From the NCBI GenBank assembly GCA_018673475.1, contig JABHCN010000009.1, forward strand, positions 1 to 64,000: a DNA stretch of 64,000 nucleotides, written 5' to 3'. Numbering within the stretch: the first letter of the stretch is position 1; every line of letters begins with the position of its first letter. Shown in pieces: positions 23,340 to 31,647 of this stretch. Under the pieces are notes generated by a model that made no database searches, had not been told where the DNA came from, and saw only the letters and a list, made by a program, of their open reading frames with translations. This DNA is from Actinomycetota bacterium (GTDB lineage Bacteria; Actinomycetota; Acidimicrobiia; Acidimicrobiales; MedAcidi-G1). The position numbers and the translations under genes were made by a program.

Positions 23340-24488
23340 ATGAAGTACGTGATCTGTGTTCCCGACGGCTGTGCGGACCTGCCTGTTCCCGAACTGGGCG
23401 GTCTCACCCCGCTTGAGGCCGCTGACACACCACACATGGATGCGCTGGCGGCACGGGCCGTGGTGGGTCGTGCCGCGGTTATTCCAACGGGGATGGCACC
23501 CAGCAGCGACGTGGGCAACATGTCGATTCTGGGCTTCGACCCGTCCGCTTTTCACACGGGTCGTGCCCCGATCGAGGCTGCGGCAATGGGCCTGACCCTG
23601 GCACCCGACCAGGTCGCCTTTCGCTGCAACCTGGTCACCGTGGTCGACGGGGAAATGGTCGACTACGCGGGCGGCAACCCGTCAGACGAGGCTGCAGCCG
23701 AGGTGATCAACCGGATCGACGCCGAACTGGGTGGGGGACGCGATGGGGTGTCGTTCCACCCGGGAATCAGCTTCAGGCACTCGATGATCGCCCCGGCCGA
23801 CTGGGTTGACGCCGAGTGCATCCCGCCACATGACCTGACCGGTGATCCCGTGGTGCTGCCGGGCGGGCCGGCGGGTCCCAGGTTGAGGGTCCTGATGGAG
23901 GCCACGAAGGAGATCATCGCCTCATCGGACCTTGAGGCCACGCAGGTCTGGCTGTGGGGGCAGGGTTTCCAGCCCCAGATCCCGTCGTTCGCGGAGACCC
24001 ATGGCGTCAGGGCCGGTCTGGTCACAGCGGTCGACCTGGTGAGGGGCATCGGCATGCTGAGCGGCATGAAGATCTGCGACATACCGGGCGCCACGGGTCG
24101 CTATGACACCGACTACGAGGGCAAGCGTGATGTGGCGCTGGCAGAGTTGGCTGGCGGCCTGGATCTGTTCGTGATCCATGTCGAGGCGACAGACGAGGCG
24201 GGCCATGCCGGCGACGTTGTCGAGAAGGTAAGGGCGCTGGAGAACTGGGACAGCCGCATCGTTGCCGATCTGATTCCGGGGCTCGATGCCATGGGTCCAT
24301 GGCGCCTGCTGGTGCTGCCCGACCACGGAACCCCGTTGACCACCAGGACCCATACGCCTGACCCGGTGCCGTACATGCTGGTCGACTCCCGTACCGATGG
24401 TCCGGGCGGGGTGTTCACCGAGACAGGTGTTGCCGGTGACCCTCCGGTGACCGGCCACGGGCTGCTGCCGACCCTGCTGGCCGGCTGA
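23340..24488 (+). CDS. ApgM-like phosphoglycerate mutase family protein, proposed homoserine kinase
   Basis: This 382-residue alkaline-phosphatase-superfamily protein is of the cofactor-independent, archaeal-type phosphoglycerate mutase group. The metal and phosphoserine motifs are P-D-G-C-A-D near the start, P-S-S-D-V-G-N-M-S, H-V-E-A-T-D-E-A-G-H and L-P-D-H-G-T-P. Proteins of this subgroup next to threonine genes have been described as a proposed homoserine kinase (TIGR02535 as I recall). Here it follows hom and thrC directly, and no GHMP-type ThrB is seen in the window. ATG 23340 gives the canonical M-K-Y start. Phosphoglycerate mutase activity is the alternative. Confidence 0.8.
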   Translation: MKYVICVPDGCADLPVPELGGLTPLEAADTPHMDALAARAVVGRAAVIPTGMAPSSDVGNMSILGFDPSAFHTGRAPIEAAAMGLTLAPDQVAFRCNLVTVVDGEMVDYAGGNPSDEAAAEVINRIDAELGGGRDGVSFHPGISFRHSMIAPADWVDAECIPPHDLTGDPVVLPGGPAGPRLRVLMEATKEIIASSDLEATQVWLWGQGFQPQIPSFAETHGVRAGLVTAVDLVRGIGMLSGMKICDIPGATGRYDTDYEGKRDVALAELAGGLDLFVIHVEATDEAGHAGDVVEKVRALENWDSRIVADLIPGLDAMGPWRLLVLPDHGTPLTTRTHTPDPVPYMLVDSRTDGPGGVFTETGVAGDPPVTGHGLLPTLLAG

Positions 24489-24507
24489 TTGCTGCGGGAA
24501 CCAATTG

Positions 24508-25428
24508 TCAGAGCACGAGGTTCACGATCAGGCCCGTCCCGATGGCTACTGAGAGAACGAAGAGTCCAAGGCCTGCGACAAGGCGGGTCTGGGCCATTCG
24601 TCCAAGCATGACGAACTCGGGAACACTGGCTCCAACTCCGGCGATTGTGAGTGCCACGATCGGACCTAGCCCGACGCCCGAGGTGTGCAGGGCGTCGCCT
24701 ATGGGGATGAACAGTTCGGCATTCACATACAGGGGAATCCCGATCAGGGCGGCCAACGGAACGGCGGTACCTGCATTGGATCCTGCAACTGAGGCGATCC
24801 AGTCTGTCGAGATGAACTCGGTGATAGCGATACCAGCGAGCACCCCTACGACCATCAGCGGGGCGAACCTGCGCAGCACTGACATTGCCTCACGGACAGC
24901 TGGCCTGAACTCGACCTGAATGCCCGACCAGGGGGAAGGTCCGATGTCGCGACAGGCGGCGTCAGGCGGGGTGGGCGGTTGCGGACCAGCGGCCGTGCTG
25001 ACCGGAATTGGTTTCAGCATCCTGGAGACGTTTCCGGCTTGAGCCAGGAGTGCTACCAACGCGGAGGATGCGATCACCACGAGCGTGTAGACGACCGCTG
25101 CCCGCACGTCGAGGATGACGGCGAGGCCGGCGAAGAGGATCGGATCCAGCACGGGTGCGGCGACGATGAAGGCCGCGTAGCCGGCAGGTCGCACACCAGC
25201 CCTGATAAAGGCTGCCAACATCGGGATTGCAGAACACGTGCAGAACGGGGTGACGACGCCGAGGGCGATTCCCTTCAGGGCCGCCAGCCACGGTGGTCCC
25301 CCCAACCATGTCCGGATCTGTTCCTCGCCGAAACGCCGCTGGAACAGTGCCAGTGCAAATGATATTCCGACGAACAGGAGGGTGAGTTCTGCAAGGACCA
25401 GAAGTCCGTGTCGTATCGTTGTGCCCAT
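24508..25428 (-). CDS. arsP: ArsP-type permease (PF03773), probable organoarsenical efflux
   Basis: The 306-residue permease has eight or so membrane segments and the family motif T-P-F-C-T-C-S-A-I-P near residue 65, repeated in weaker form in the second half. ArsP exports trivalent methylated or aromatic arsenicals. The assignment is supported by the immediately upstream arsI and the divergent arsR. A basic cytosolic linker lies between the halves (about residues 135-180). Confidence 0.8.
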   Translation of the reverse strand: MGTTIRHGLLVLAELTLLFVGISFALALFQRRFGEEQIRTWLGGPPWLAALKGIALGVVTPFCTCSAIPMLAAFIRAGVRPAGYAAFIVAAPVLDPILFAGLAVILDVRAAVVYTLVVIASSALVALLAQAGNVSRMLKPIPVSTAAGPQPPTPPDAACRDIGPSPWSGIQVEFRPAVREAMSVLRRFAPLMVVGVLAGIAITEFISTDWIASVAGSNAGTAVPLAALIGIPLYVNAELFIPIGDALHTSGVGLGPIVALTIAGVGASVPEFVMLGRMAQTRLVAGLGLFVLSVAIGTGLIVNLVL

Positions 25429-25452
25429 TAGAACAGTGTGTGGAGGCGTGGG

Positions 25453-25869
25453 TCAGTTGCAGCAGCCGGGCTTGTCGTACTCGACCTTGACGTCCTCGAA
25501 CTGTTCGTTGTCACCGGTCTTGACGTACCACTCCCATCGGGTGTCGTCGGGGCCTGACAGCCAGGTCTCGGTCTTGTCGGCGTAGCAGCACATTGCGTCG
25601 CCAACGCCGGTGGTCTCGATGCCTGAGGCTGACAGGCGTGCCTCGGCGGCCACCACCTCGGCGCTCGACTCGGCTTCGACCCCTAGGTGGTTGATCGTGC
25701 CACCACCGGAGGTGTCCTCGAAGAGCACCAACTTCAGCGGTGGGTCGGCGATGGCGAAGTTGGCGTAGCCGGGGCGCACCTTTGCCGGAGGCGTGTCGAA
25801 CATGCGGGTGTAGAAGTCGATTGCATTGTCAAGGTCGCTGACGTCGATTGCTAGCTGTAGTCGGCTCAT
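25453..25869 (-). CDS. arsI: ArsI/CadI-type vicinal oxygen chelate protein, probable C-As lyase
   Basis: This 138-residue glyoxalase-fold protein has metal ligands visible in I-N-H-L-G-V-E and an E in W-E-W-Y. The vicinal cysteine pair is D-A-M-C-C-Y, and further Cys pairs occur at the C-terminus (P-G-C-C-N). ArsI uses such a Cys pair to bind trivalent organoarsenicals and cleaves the C-As bond. CadI homologues are induced by cadmium or arsenic. An SD AAGGAG lies upstream of ATG 25869. It is read with arsP from a promoter overlapping that of arsR. Confidence 0.85.
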   Translation of the reverse strand: MSRLQLAIDVSDLDNAIDFYTRMFDTPPAKVRPGYANFAIADPPLKLVLFEDTSGGGTINHLGVEAESSAEVVAAEARLSASGIETTGVGDAMCCYADKTETWLSGPDDTRWEWYVKTGDNEQFEDVKVEYDKPGCCN

Positions 25870-25904
25870 GGTGTGGTTATCTCCTTATTGAGGTGGGAGA
25901 GCTA

Positions 25905-25950
25905 TATATCGATGCTTGCCAATATAGATACTAGTCGATATAATGTCAAC
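25905..25950. promoter_or_regulatory. Divergent overlapping arsR/arsI promoters with an ArsR operator
   Basis: On the plus strand, TTGCCA (25916-25921) and TATAAT (25939-25944) are spaced by 17 bp and point to a start near GTG 25952. On the minus strand, TTGACA (complement of 25944-25949) and TATATT (complement of 25921-25926) are also spaced by 17 bp and drive arsI-arsP. A perfect inverted repeat, TATATCGA (25905-25912) and TCGATATA (25935-25942), overlaps both. It is the likely ArsR operator. Confidence 0.75.
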
Positions 25951-25951
25951 T

Positions 25952-26278
25952 GTGACTGCCGCCACCGACCTCCAGTGTTGCCCACCGATAACCGAGGCAG
26001 CCCTCGACGACGAGACCGCCCACCGACTCGCAGGGGTGTTCTCCGTACTCGGTGATCCCATCCGCCTGAGGCTGTTCAGCCTCATAGCCTCCCGACCTGA
26101 AGGCTCCTGTGCCTGCGACCTGGTTGGGCCGCTCGGCCGTTCACAGCCCACCATCAGCCACCACCTCAAGGCCCTACACGAGGCAGGCCTCGTTGACCGG
26201 GAACGGCGGGGTCGCTGGATCTGGTACTCCGTGCGCCCCAAGGCGCTCCTGGCGGCCGCAACACTCATCAGCTGCTGA
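25952..26278 (+). CDS. arsR: ArsR/SmtB-family metalloregulator
   Basis: This winged-helix repressor is likely released from DNA by As(III), Sb(III) or Cd(II). The helix-turn-helix reads S-Q-P-T-I-S-H-H-L-K-A-L. A C-A-C-D metal motif sits just before it, and further Cys are near the N-terminus (L-Q-C-C-P-P). The frame opens at ATG 25943, but that ATG overlaps the -10 box TATAAT. GTG 25952, seven bases beyond the box, is therefore preferred (108 residues, leaderless). It is divergent from arsI-arsP. Confidence 0.88.
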   Translation: MTAATDLQCCPPITEAALDDETAHRLAGVFSVLGDPIRLRLFSLIASRPEGSCACDLVGPLGRSQPTISHHLKALHEAGLVDRERRGRWIWYSVRPKALLAAATLISC

Positions 26279-26593
26279 GCTTCCCCATTCCACGGCAACG
26301 GGAGGGTGGTTGTGATGGCTTCCGGGGATTCACTACAATGTTCATGTCGTCGGGCTGGGGCTGACGAGAACTTGTTTCCCCCGCTGTCCCGCTGACTATC
26401 ACCGTCGGTGGTGCGTCGGTGCCTCCTCCACCCCCTGGTGGATCCAGCATCGAACCGGTCACCCGACCGGACCTGCTCCGCCGACAAGCCTCACCGGAGA
26501 TTCCCCACCACGAGGCGGTTGCCGGTTCGGTCTGTGGACCATCCGGCCAAAAACCCCAAGTCGAACACAACAAGTAGAAGAAGGTGTCTGAGC
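26279..26593 (+). promoter_or_regulatory. 315-nt leader region of rho with probable promoter
   Basis: No protein gene is supported here. TTGTGA (26310-26315) and TACAAT (26334-26339), with an 18-bp spacer, form a plausible promoter and leave an untranslated leader of about 245 nt before rho. Long leaders are usual for rho, where they serve autoregulation. The last stretch is C- and A-rich (CCAAAAACCCC-like), as expected for Rho-binding RNA. Confidence 0.5.
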
Positions 26594-28240
26594 ATGGACT
26601 CGACCCAACTCGAGCGAACCGCCCTTGAAACCAAGGACCGCGACGAGCTGACAACTATTGCAACCGCCCTGGGCGGCAAGCCCGGATCGCGTTCGCGCAA
26701 AGCCGAGATCGTCGACCTGATCCTGGACCTTGCCGGCGTCGACGGCGCTCCCAGCGCCGGATCGACCAACGGGACAGCCCCGGCTGCAGAGGCCCTCACC
26801 GAGGAGCCACCTGCGGCATGGGAGACCGAGGCCGAAGCCGCAGAGAAGGCCGACAATGCCGAGAAGACCGAGTCGATAGAAGGTCCTTCCGATGACAGCG
26901 CCCGAGATGGCCGCAACCAGCAGAAGCCGAAGCAGGAGTCGCAGAACAGGGACGGTGACCGCAGGGGCGGCAACCAGAACCGGAATCGCCAGCAGGACCA
27001 GGCCGGTCCCGGCAACCGTCGGCGTCGCCGTAGCGGTGGTGGTGGCCGCGGACGTGAACGGGACAACACCCCGGAAGAGCCGTGGGACGGCGAACCGGTT
27101 GCCATCGAGGGCTACATCGATCTGCGCGACGAGGGCTACGGGTTCCTGCGCGTCAACGGATTCAAGCCGTCCAAGGACGACGCGTACGTGTCGGTCAAGC
27201 AGGTTCGCCAGTTTGATCTCCGAAAGGGTGACCACCTGACAGGTAGCTCCCGACCGGCCAACCGCAGCGAGAAGAACCCGGCGCTACTCAGCATCGAATC
27301 GGTGAACGGCAGGCCCCCCGAAGAGGCAAAGGGCCGCCCCCGCTTTGAGGACCTCACCCCGCTGTTCCCCGATGAGCGACTGCGTCTCGAGGTCGAGGGT
27401 GACTCCGACAACATGACCGCCCGGATCGTCGACCTGATCTCCCCGATCGGCAAAGGCCAGCGAGGCCTCATCGTGTCGCCGCCAAAGGCTGGCAAGACCA
27501 CGATCATGAAGACCATCGCAAGGTCCATTGAGACCAACCACCCCGAGGTGAAGCTCATCGTCCTCCTCGTCGACGAGCGCCCCGAGGAGGTGACCGACAT
27601 GCGCCGCTGGCTGAGAAATGGCGAGGTCATGGGCTCTACCTTTGACCGGCCCAGCGATGAACACACCCACCTTGCCGAGATAGCGATCGAGCGTGCCAAG
27701 CGTATGGTCGAGCGCGGCGAGGACGTCGTGATCATGCTGGACGGCATCACCCGTCTCTCAAGGGCCTACAACCTGGCCGCACCGGCGACCGGACGCATCA
27801 TGTCCGGCGGAATCGACACTGGTGCGCTCTACCCGCCGAAGAAGTTCTTCGGTGCCGCCCGCAACGTCGAGGAGGGTGGATCGCTCACCATTCTCGCCAC
27901 AGCCCTCGTCGAGACTGGATCCAAGATGGACGAGGTCATCTTCGAGGAGTTCAAGGGCACGGGCAACATGGAGTTGCGCCTCGACCGGCGCATAGCCGAG
28001 AGGCGTGTGTACCCGGCAATCGACGTCAACGCCTCTTCCACACGCCACGAGGAGTTGCTGTTCGAGCGCAAGCAGTTGAACCAGGTCTGGAAGTTGCGCA
28101 GGGTCCTGAACGGGCTTGCCAACGACGGCGATACCTCGGCTGCTGCCAGCCTGGAGCTGCTCATCGACCGCCTCAAGACCTTCAAGAACAACGACGAGTT
28201 CCTGGCCGAGGTGGCCAAGGGACCCTCAATGGGAAGCTGA
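26594..28240 (+). CDS. rho: Transcription termination factor Rho
   Basis: Rho is a hexameric RNA helicase that ends transcription. The 548-residue protein has an N-terminal Rho_N helix region (about 1-50). An acidic then Arg/Asn/Gln-rich insertion (about 55-165) is typical of actinobacterial Rho. A cold-shock RNA-binding domain with G-Y-G-F-L-R-V follows, and then the ATPase with Walker A P-P-K-A-G-K-T-T (about 295), Walker B M-L-D-G-I-T-R and the Q- and R-loops. The frame is open upstream, but ATG 26594 gives the family N-terminus. It lies upstream of rpmE, unknown protein, prfA and prmC. Confidence 0.96.
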   Translation: MDSTQLERTALETKDRDELTTIATALGGKPGSRSRKAEIVDLILDLAGVDGAPSAGSTNGTAPAAEALTEEPPAAWETEAEAAEKADNAEKTESIEGPSDDSARDGRNQQKPKQESQNRDGDRRGGNQNRNRQQDQAGPGNRRRRRSGGGGRGRERDNTPEEPWDGEPVAIEGYIDLRDEGYGFLRVNGFKPSKDDAYVSVKQVRQFDLRKGDHLTGSSRPANRSEKNPALLSIESVNGRPPEEAKGRPRFEDLTPLFPDERLRLEVEGDSDNMTARIVDLISPIGKGQRGLIVSPPKAGKTTIMKTIARSIETNHPEVKLIVLLVDERPEEVTDMRRWLRNGEVMGSTFDRPSDEHTHLAEIAIERAKRMVERGEDVVIMLDGITRLSRAYNLAAPATGRIMSGGIDTGALYPPKKFFGAARNVEEGGSLTILATALVETGSKMDEVIFEEFKGTGNMELRLDRRIAERRVYPAIDVNASSTRHEELLFERKQLNQVWKLRRVLNGLANDGDTSAAASLELLIDRLKTFKNNDEFLAEVAKGPSMGS

Positions 28241-28314
28241 ACCGACCACACGAACAACGCCACCTGCGACCGCAGGTTGCAGCCGCACCCGGCACGCCGC
28301 AGACTGGAGCCGCT

Positions 28315-28569
28315 ATGAAGACAGACATCCACCCCAATTACCGCCCCGTGGTCTTTCAGGACCTCTCCGAGGGCGCCACCTTCGTGATCCGCTCCACGGT
28401 CAAGACCAACGACACGATCACCCTCGAAGACGGTGTCGAGTATCCGCTCGTCAAGGTCGAGATCTCCTCGGCCAGCCACCCGTTCTTCACCGGCCAGATG
28501 AAGATCGTTGACACCGCCGGTCGAGTCGAGCGCTTCGAGCGTAGGTACGGCTCACGCCGCAAGGCCTGA
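28315..28569 (+). CDS. rpmE: Ribosomal protein L31, zinc-independent type
   Basis: The 84-residue L31 has no cysteine at all. The zinc form carries a C-x-C and C-x-x-C set, replaced here by V-V-F-Q-D near the start and I-S-S-A-S-H-P-F-F later. The first two thirds resemble the B-type (YkgM-like) protein. The tail [11 protein letters not shown] resembles the A-type. It is located at the classical rho-rpmE-prfA position, so it is probably the housekeeping copy. Confidence 0.92.
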   Translation: MKTDIHPNYRPVVFQDLSEGATFVIRSTVKTNDTITLEDGVEYPLVKVEISSASHPFFTGQMKIVDTAGRVERFERRYGSRRKA

Positions 28570-28586
28570 GCCTGTTCAACGTGTGT

Positions 28587-28607
28587 AGGCGGGCACCTCA
28601 GCCGCCT
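28587..28607. terminator. GC-rich hairpin after rpmE
   Basis: AGGCGG (28587-28592) and CCGCCT (28602-28607) pair perfectly around a 9-nt loop, 18 bp after the rpmE stop. There is no U-run, so it could act as a partial terminator or an RNA-stabilising hairpin before the next gene. Confidence 0.35.
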
Positions 28608-28624
28608 GCCACCGAACGAACACA

Positions 28625-29614
28625 GTGACCGTGGCCTCCGATCGGGGTGCCGCCCTTCTCGCAGCCCGGTTGACTTCACACGTCCGTGAACTGACCGGCT
28701 CAGAACCCGACGTAGAGCCGATCTCGGTCAGTGGCGGAGCGGCCCTCATCGACGAGGACGCCGACAGGATTGTGTTCCTCGCCTCTCCCGACAGGCCGGA
28801 GGAGGCATTTGGAAACCTGCTATTGCTGGCTGCTCGTCATCAACTCGAAGAGGCGGTCGTCATCTATGACGACCCTTCAGTTGCTGTCGTGGCTGCCAGG
28901 CGCTCTGCTGTGGTTGATCCGCCTCCAATCGTCAAGATCGCTGACGGTGTGCTCCTGCGGCACGTTGATGCCGCTCCTCTGCCCGAGCTTCTCCAGCCAG
29001 CCGAGGCGCCTTCCGGTTTCATCGACCTCTGTGGGCAGGCCGGTGTGGATCCGATCCAGGAGGGTGGCATCTGGAGGGGTGAGGTCCTCGGTCTCGAGGT
29101 GGTCCGCGCCACGCCGTCCGGCATCGAGATTGGGGTGGGTCGCCTGGACCGCGAGGCCGGCGTTGCCCTCCACGGCGACAGGCCGCCGGCCGAGAACCTC
29201 ATGTTGGTGGCAGAGATCGTTCGAACCCAACGGCGGGCCGGAGCCGGGTCACATCCGCTCGCCACCCTCGTTCGTGAACGCTGGTTGAGGCACGACCTGA
29301 TCACAGACCCCTCGACCCTCTGCCTCGCCAGCCTGACCGCCGTGGATCCGGCCGACACACCTACCGGCCTCCGTGACAGTGTCCCGGCCGCAGCAATCGG
29401 GACTGACACCTCCGGAGAGCGGGTCCTCCTCGTCTGCTCTGTCGGCGCCGACCCTGACCTTGTTCCCGCCGTGGCCGACCTCGTACTGCGTGAAGATCCC
29501 GACCGCCTGATCGTTGTCCTCCCGGCACGGGATGTTCTACCCACGGTGCTTGCTGCCGTTGAGCGGCTCGCCGTGCGTTCAGAGGTAGTCGGGCTCAGGG
29601 GCGGCTGGGACTGA
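28625..29614 (+). CDS. Unknown protein between rpmE and prfA
   Basis: This 329-residue acidic, Ala/Val/Leu-rich soluble protein has no signal peptide, membrane segment or motif that I recognise. An N-terminal half (about 1-110) and a C-terminal half (about 215-329) both look like alternating strand-helix folds. A middle part, G-G-I-W-R-G-E-V-L-G-L-E-V-V-R, resembles a short beta-barrel. The start is a GTG at 28625, and a second GTG two codons later is possible. Base and codon use match the neighbours. The position inside the rho-prfA cluster suggests a lineage-specific protein, possibly linked to translation. Confidence 0.7.
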   Translation: MTVASDRGAALLAARLTSHVRELTGSEPDVEPISVSGGAALIDEDADRIVFLASPDRPEEAFGNLLLLAARHQLEEAVVIYDDPSVAVVAARRSAVVDPPPIVKIADGVLLRHVDAAPLPELLQPAEAPSGFIDLCGQAGVDPIQEGGIWRGEVLGLEVVRATPSGIEIGVGRLDREAGVALHGDRPPAENLMLVAEIVRTQRRAGAGSHPLATLVRERWLRHDLITDPSTLCLASLTAVDPADTPTGLRDSVPAAAIGTDTSGERVLLVCSVGADPDLVPAVADLVLREDPDRLIVVLPARDVLPTVLAAVERLAVRSEVVGLRGGWD

Positions 29615-29652
29615 ACTCGGCGGGTCGTTCCTGTCTGCCGGGGCCCTACCGG

Positions 29653-29658
29653 TACCCT
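29653..29658 (+). promoter_or_regulatory. -10 box TACCCT for prfA
   Basis: TACCCT ends exactly 7 nt before the prfA ATG (29666). No SD is present, so prfA is probably leaderless. Confidence 0.5.
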
Positions 29659-29665
29659 GAACCCG

Positions 29666-30742
29666 ATGTTGGAACAGATCGCTGCGCTGTTGGTTGAGTT
29701 GGCCGAGACCGAGGCTCACCTCGCCGATCCAGACGTCATCTCCGACACAGGGCGCCTACAGGCGGCCGGACGGCGCTACAAGGAACTCGAGGTGGTCCTT
29801 GCTGTCGGCCGCCCCCTCCAGCGGGCAAGCGACGACCTGCTTGCCGCGAGGGAACTGGTGGAACTCTCAGAGGGTGACGACCGGGACATGTTCCGGTCCG
29901 AGGTGGTTTCCCTCGAAGCCGAGATTGCACGCCTCGAAGAGGAGTTCCGGGCGCTGTTGCTGCCGACAGACCCGAACGACGGTCGCAACGTGATCGTCGA
30001 GATCCGTGGTGCCGAGGGTGGAGAAGAGGCAAACCTGTTCGCCCGCGACCTCTTCAACATGTATCAGGCGTTCGCCACCATCCACGGATGGTCGACCGAG
30101 TTGCTCGAGTCCAACGATTCCGACATGGGTGGATTCAGCTATGTCATGTTCATGGCAAAGGGCGAAGATGCATGGACCCGCCTCAAGTACGAGGGCGGGG
30201 TGCACCGGGTTCAACGGGTTCCGGCGACCGAGTCCCAGGGCCGGGTTCACACATCATCGGCAACGGTGAGCGTGCTTCCCGAAGCCGATGAGATCGACGT
30301 CCAGATCGATGACAACGACCTCCAGGTAGACGTCTACCGCGCATCCGGCCCCGGAGGCCAGTCGGTCAACACCACCGACTCGGCGGTCCGCATCACCCAC
30401 AGGCCGACAGGCCTGGTTGTCTCCATGCAGGACGAAAAGAGCCAACTCCAGAACAAGACGAAGGCGTTGCGCGTGTTGCGTTCGCGGCTGCTGCAGGTTG
30501 AACAGGAACGCCAGCAGGCAGAGGCGTCCGAGGCGCGCCGCGGCCAGATCGGTGGTGGTGGTCGCTCCGAGAAGATCCGCACCTACAACTTCAAGGAGAA
30601 TCGCCTGACCGACCACCGCATCAACCTCACCCTCCACAAGTTGGACCGGATCCTGGCAGGTGACCTCGAGGAGGTCACCGACAGCCTGCTCGCCGATGAG
30701 CGGACCCGACAGCTGGCCGAGGGCCTCGACGGCGGTAGTTGA
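29666..30742 (+). CDS. prfA: Peptide chain release factor 1
   Basis: RF1 ends translation at UAA and UAG. The 358-residue protein has the codon-recognition region with P-A-T (RF1-type P-x-T) near residue 187 and the catalytic G-G-Q near 228-230 in G-P-G-G-Q-S-V-N. Use of RF1 is compatible with UGA recoding in this genome, since RF1 does not read UGA. The stop overlaps the prmC start. Confidence 0.96.
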   Translation: MLEQIAALLVELAETEAHLADPDVISDTGRLQAAGRRYKELEVVLAVGRPLQRASDDLLAARELVELSEGDDRDMFRSEVVSLEAEIARLEEEFRALLLPTDPNDGRNVIVEIRGAEGGEEANLFARDLFNMYQAFATIHGWSTELLESNDSDMGGFSYVMFMAKGEDAWTRLKYEGGVHRVQRVPATESQGRVHTSSATVSVLPEADEIDVQIDDNDLQVDVYRASGPGGQSVNTTDSAVRITHRPTGLVVSMQDEKSQLQNKTKALRVLRSRLLQVEQERQQAEASEARRGQIGGGGRSEKIRTYNFKENRLTDHRINLTLHKLDRILAGDLEEVTDSLLADERTRQLAEGLDGGS

Positions 30743-31647
30743 GCGTGGGTACCGGGGAGAGCTCGGCCCAACCCGACGATGGAACCGTCACCTGGGGTGA
30801 GGTGCTGGCCGAAACGACCCGCAGGTTGGCTGGCGCTGGCCTGGCAGCTCAGGAGGCCCGTTGGATCGTTGCGGAGGCATCTGGTCTCGGGGTCGGAGCG
30901 GACCGTCCCGGTGATTCCGAGGAGTTCGTCACCGTGGGTGGAATGTCGAGGGTTGACACCATGGTCGAACGTCGGCTTGCCGGCGAACCCCTCCAGTACG
31001 TGCTCGGTTCGTGGTCCTTCCGGACCCTCGACCTGATGGTCGACAGGCGGGTCCTGATTCCGAGGCCAGAGACCGAGGCCGTGGTGGGGTATGCCCTCGA
31101 CGAGTTCGACCGCCTCGCCGACCGGTCACCTGAGGTTCGTGTGGCCGACCTGGGTACCGGATCCGGCGCCATCGGGCTCTCAATCGCTGCTGAGCGTGTG
31201 TCGGCGAAGGTCTGGTGCTCTGACGTCTCCACCGACGCCCTGGCTGTCACCCGGGCCAACCTCGCAGGTCTTGGGAGGCCCGCAATGAGGGTCACTGTCG
31301 TCGAGGGGTCGTGGTTCGACGCTCTGCCACCTGAACTGGCGGGCGGCCTGGGTGTGGTTGTGTCCAACCCCCCGTACGTGGCGACCGGAGAGGCCCTTCC
31401 GTCCGAGGTGGCCGACTGGGAACCCGGATCTGCGTTGACGGCCGGACCACTCGGCACCGAGTACCTGGAGCAGATCATCTCCGCGGCACCTGCGTGGCTG
31501 ATGGGTGGTGGGGCCCTGATCCTCGAACTGTCGCCGGAGCAGGCTGTTCCCATGGCCGACCACGCGTCCTCAGCCGGGTTTGTAGATGTCGAGGTGCGAC
31601 CCGACCTGACCGGACGCCCGCGTGCGCTGGTGGCACGTCGGCCATGA
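30739..31647 (+). CDS. prmC: Release factor glutamine methyltransferase PrmC
   Basis: PrmC methylates the Gln of the GGQ motif in release factors. The 302-residue protein has the N-terminal helical domain, the SAM loop D-L-G-T-G-S-G-A-I-G near residue 138 and the N-P-P-Y catalytic motif near 209. The start is either TTG 30739 (TTGA overlap with prfA stop) or GTG 30745. The start codon of tsaC overlaps its stop. Confidence 0.94.
   Translation: MSVGTGESSAQPDDGTVTWGEVLAETTRRLAGAGLAAQEARWIVAEASGLGVGADRPGDSEEFVTVGGMSRVDTMVERRLAGEPLQYVLGSWSFRTLDLMVDRRVLIPRPETEAVVGYALDEFDRLADRSPEVRVADLGTGSGAIGLSIAAERVSAKVWCSDVSTDALAVTRANLAGLGRPAMRVTVVEGSWFDALPPELAGGLGVVVSNPPYVATGEALPSEVADWEPGSALTAGPLGTEYLEQIISAAPAWLMGGGALILELSPEQAVPMADHASSAGFVDVEVRPDLTGRPRALVARRP

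Noticed and set aside
25943-25945. ATG as the arsR start codon
   Set aside because: It overlaps a consensus TATAAT box with a 17-bp-spaced -35, so transcription would begin after it. GTG 25952 fits better.
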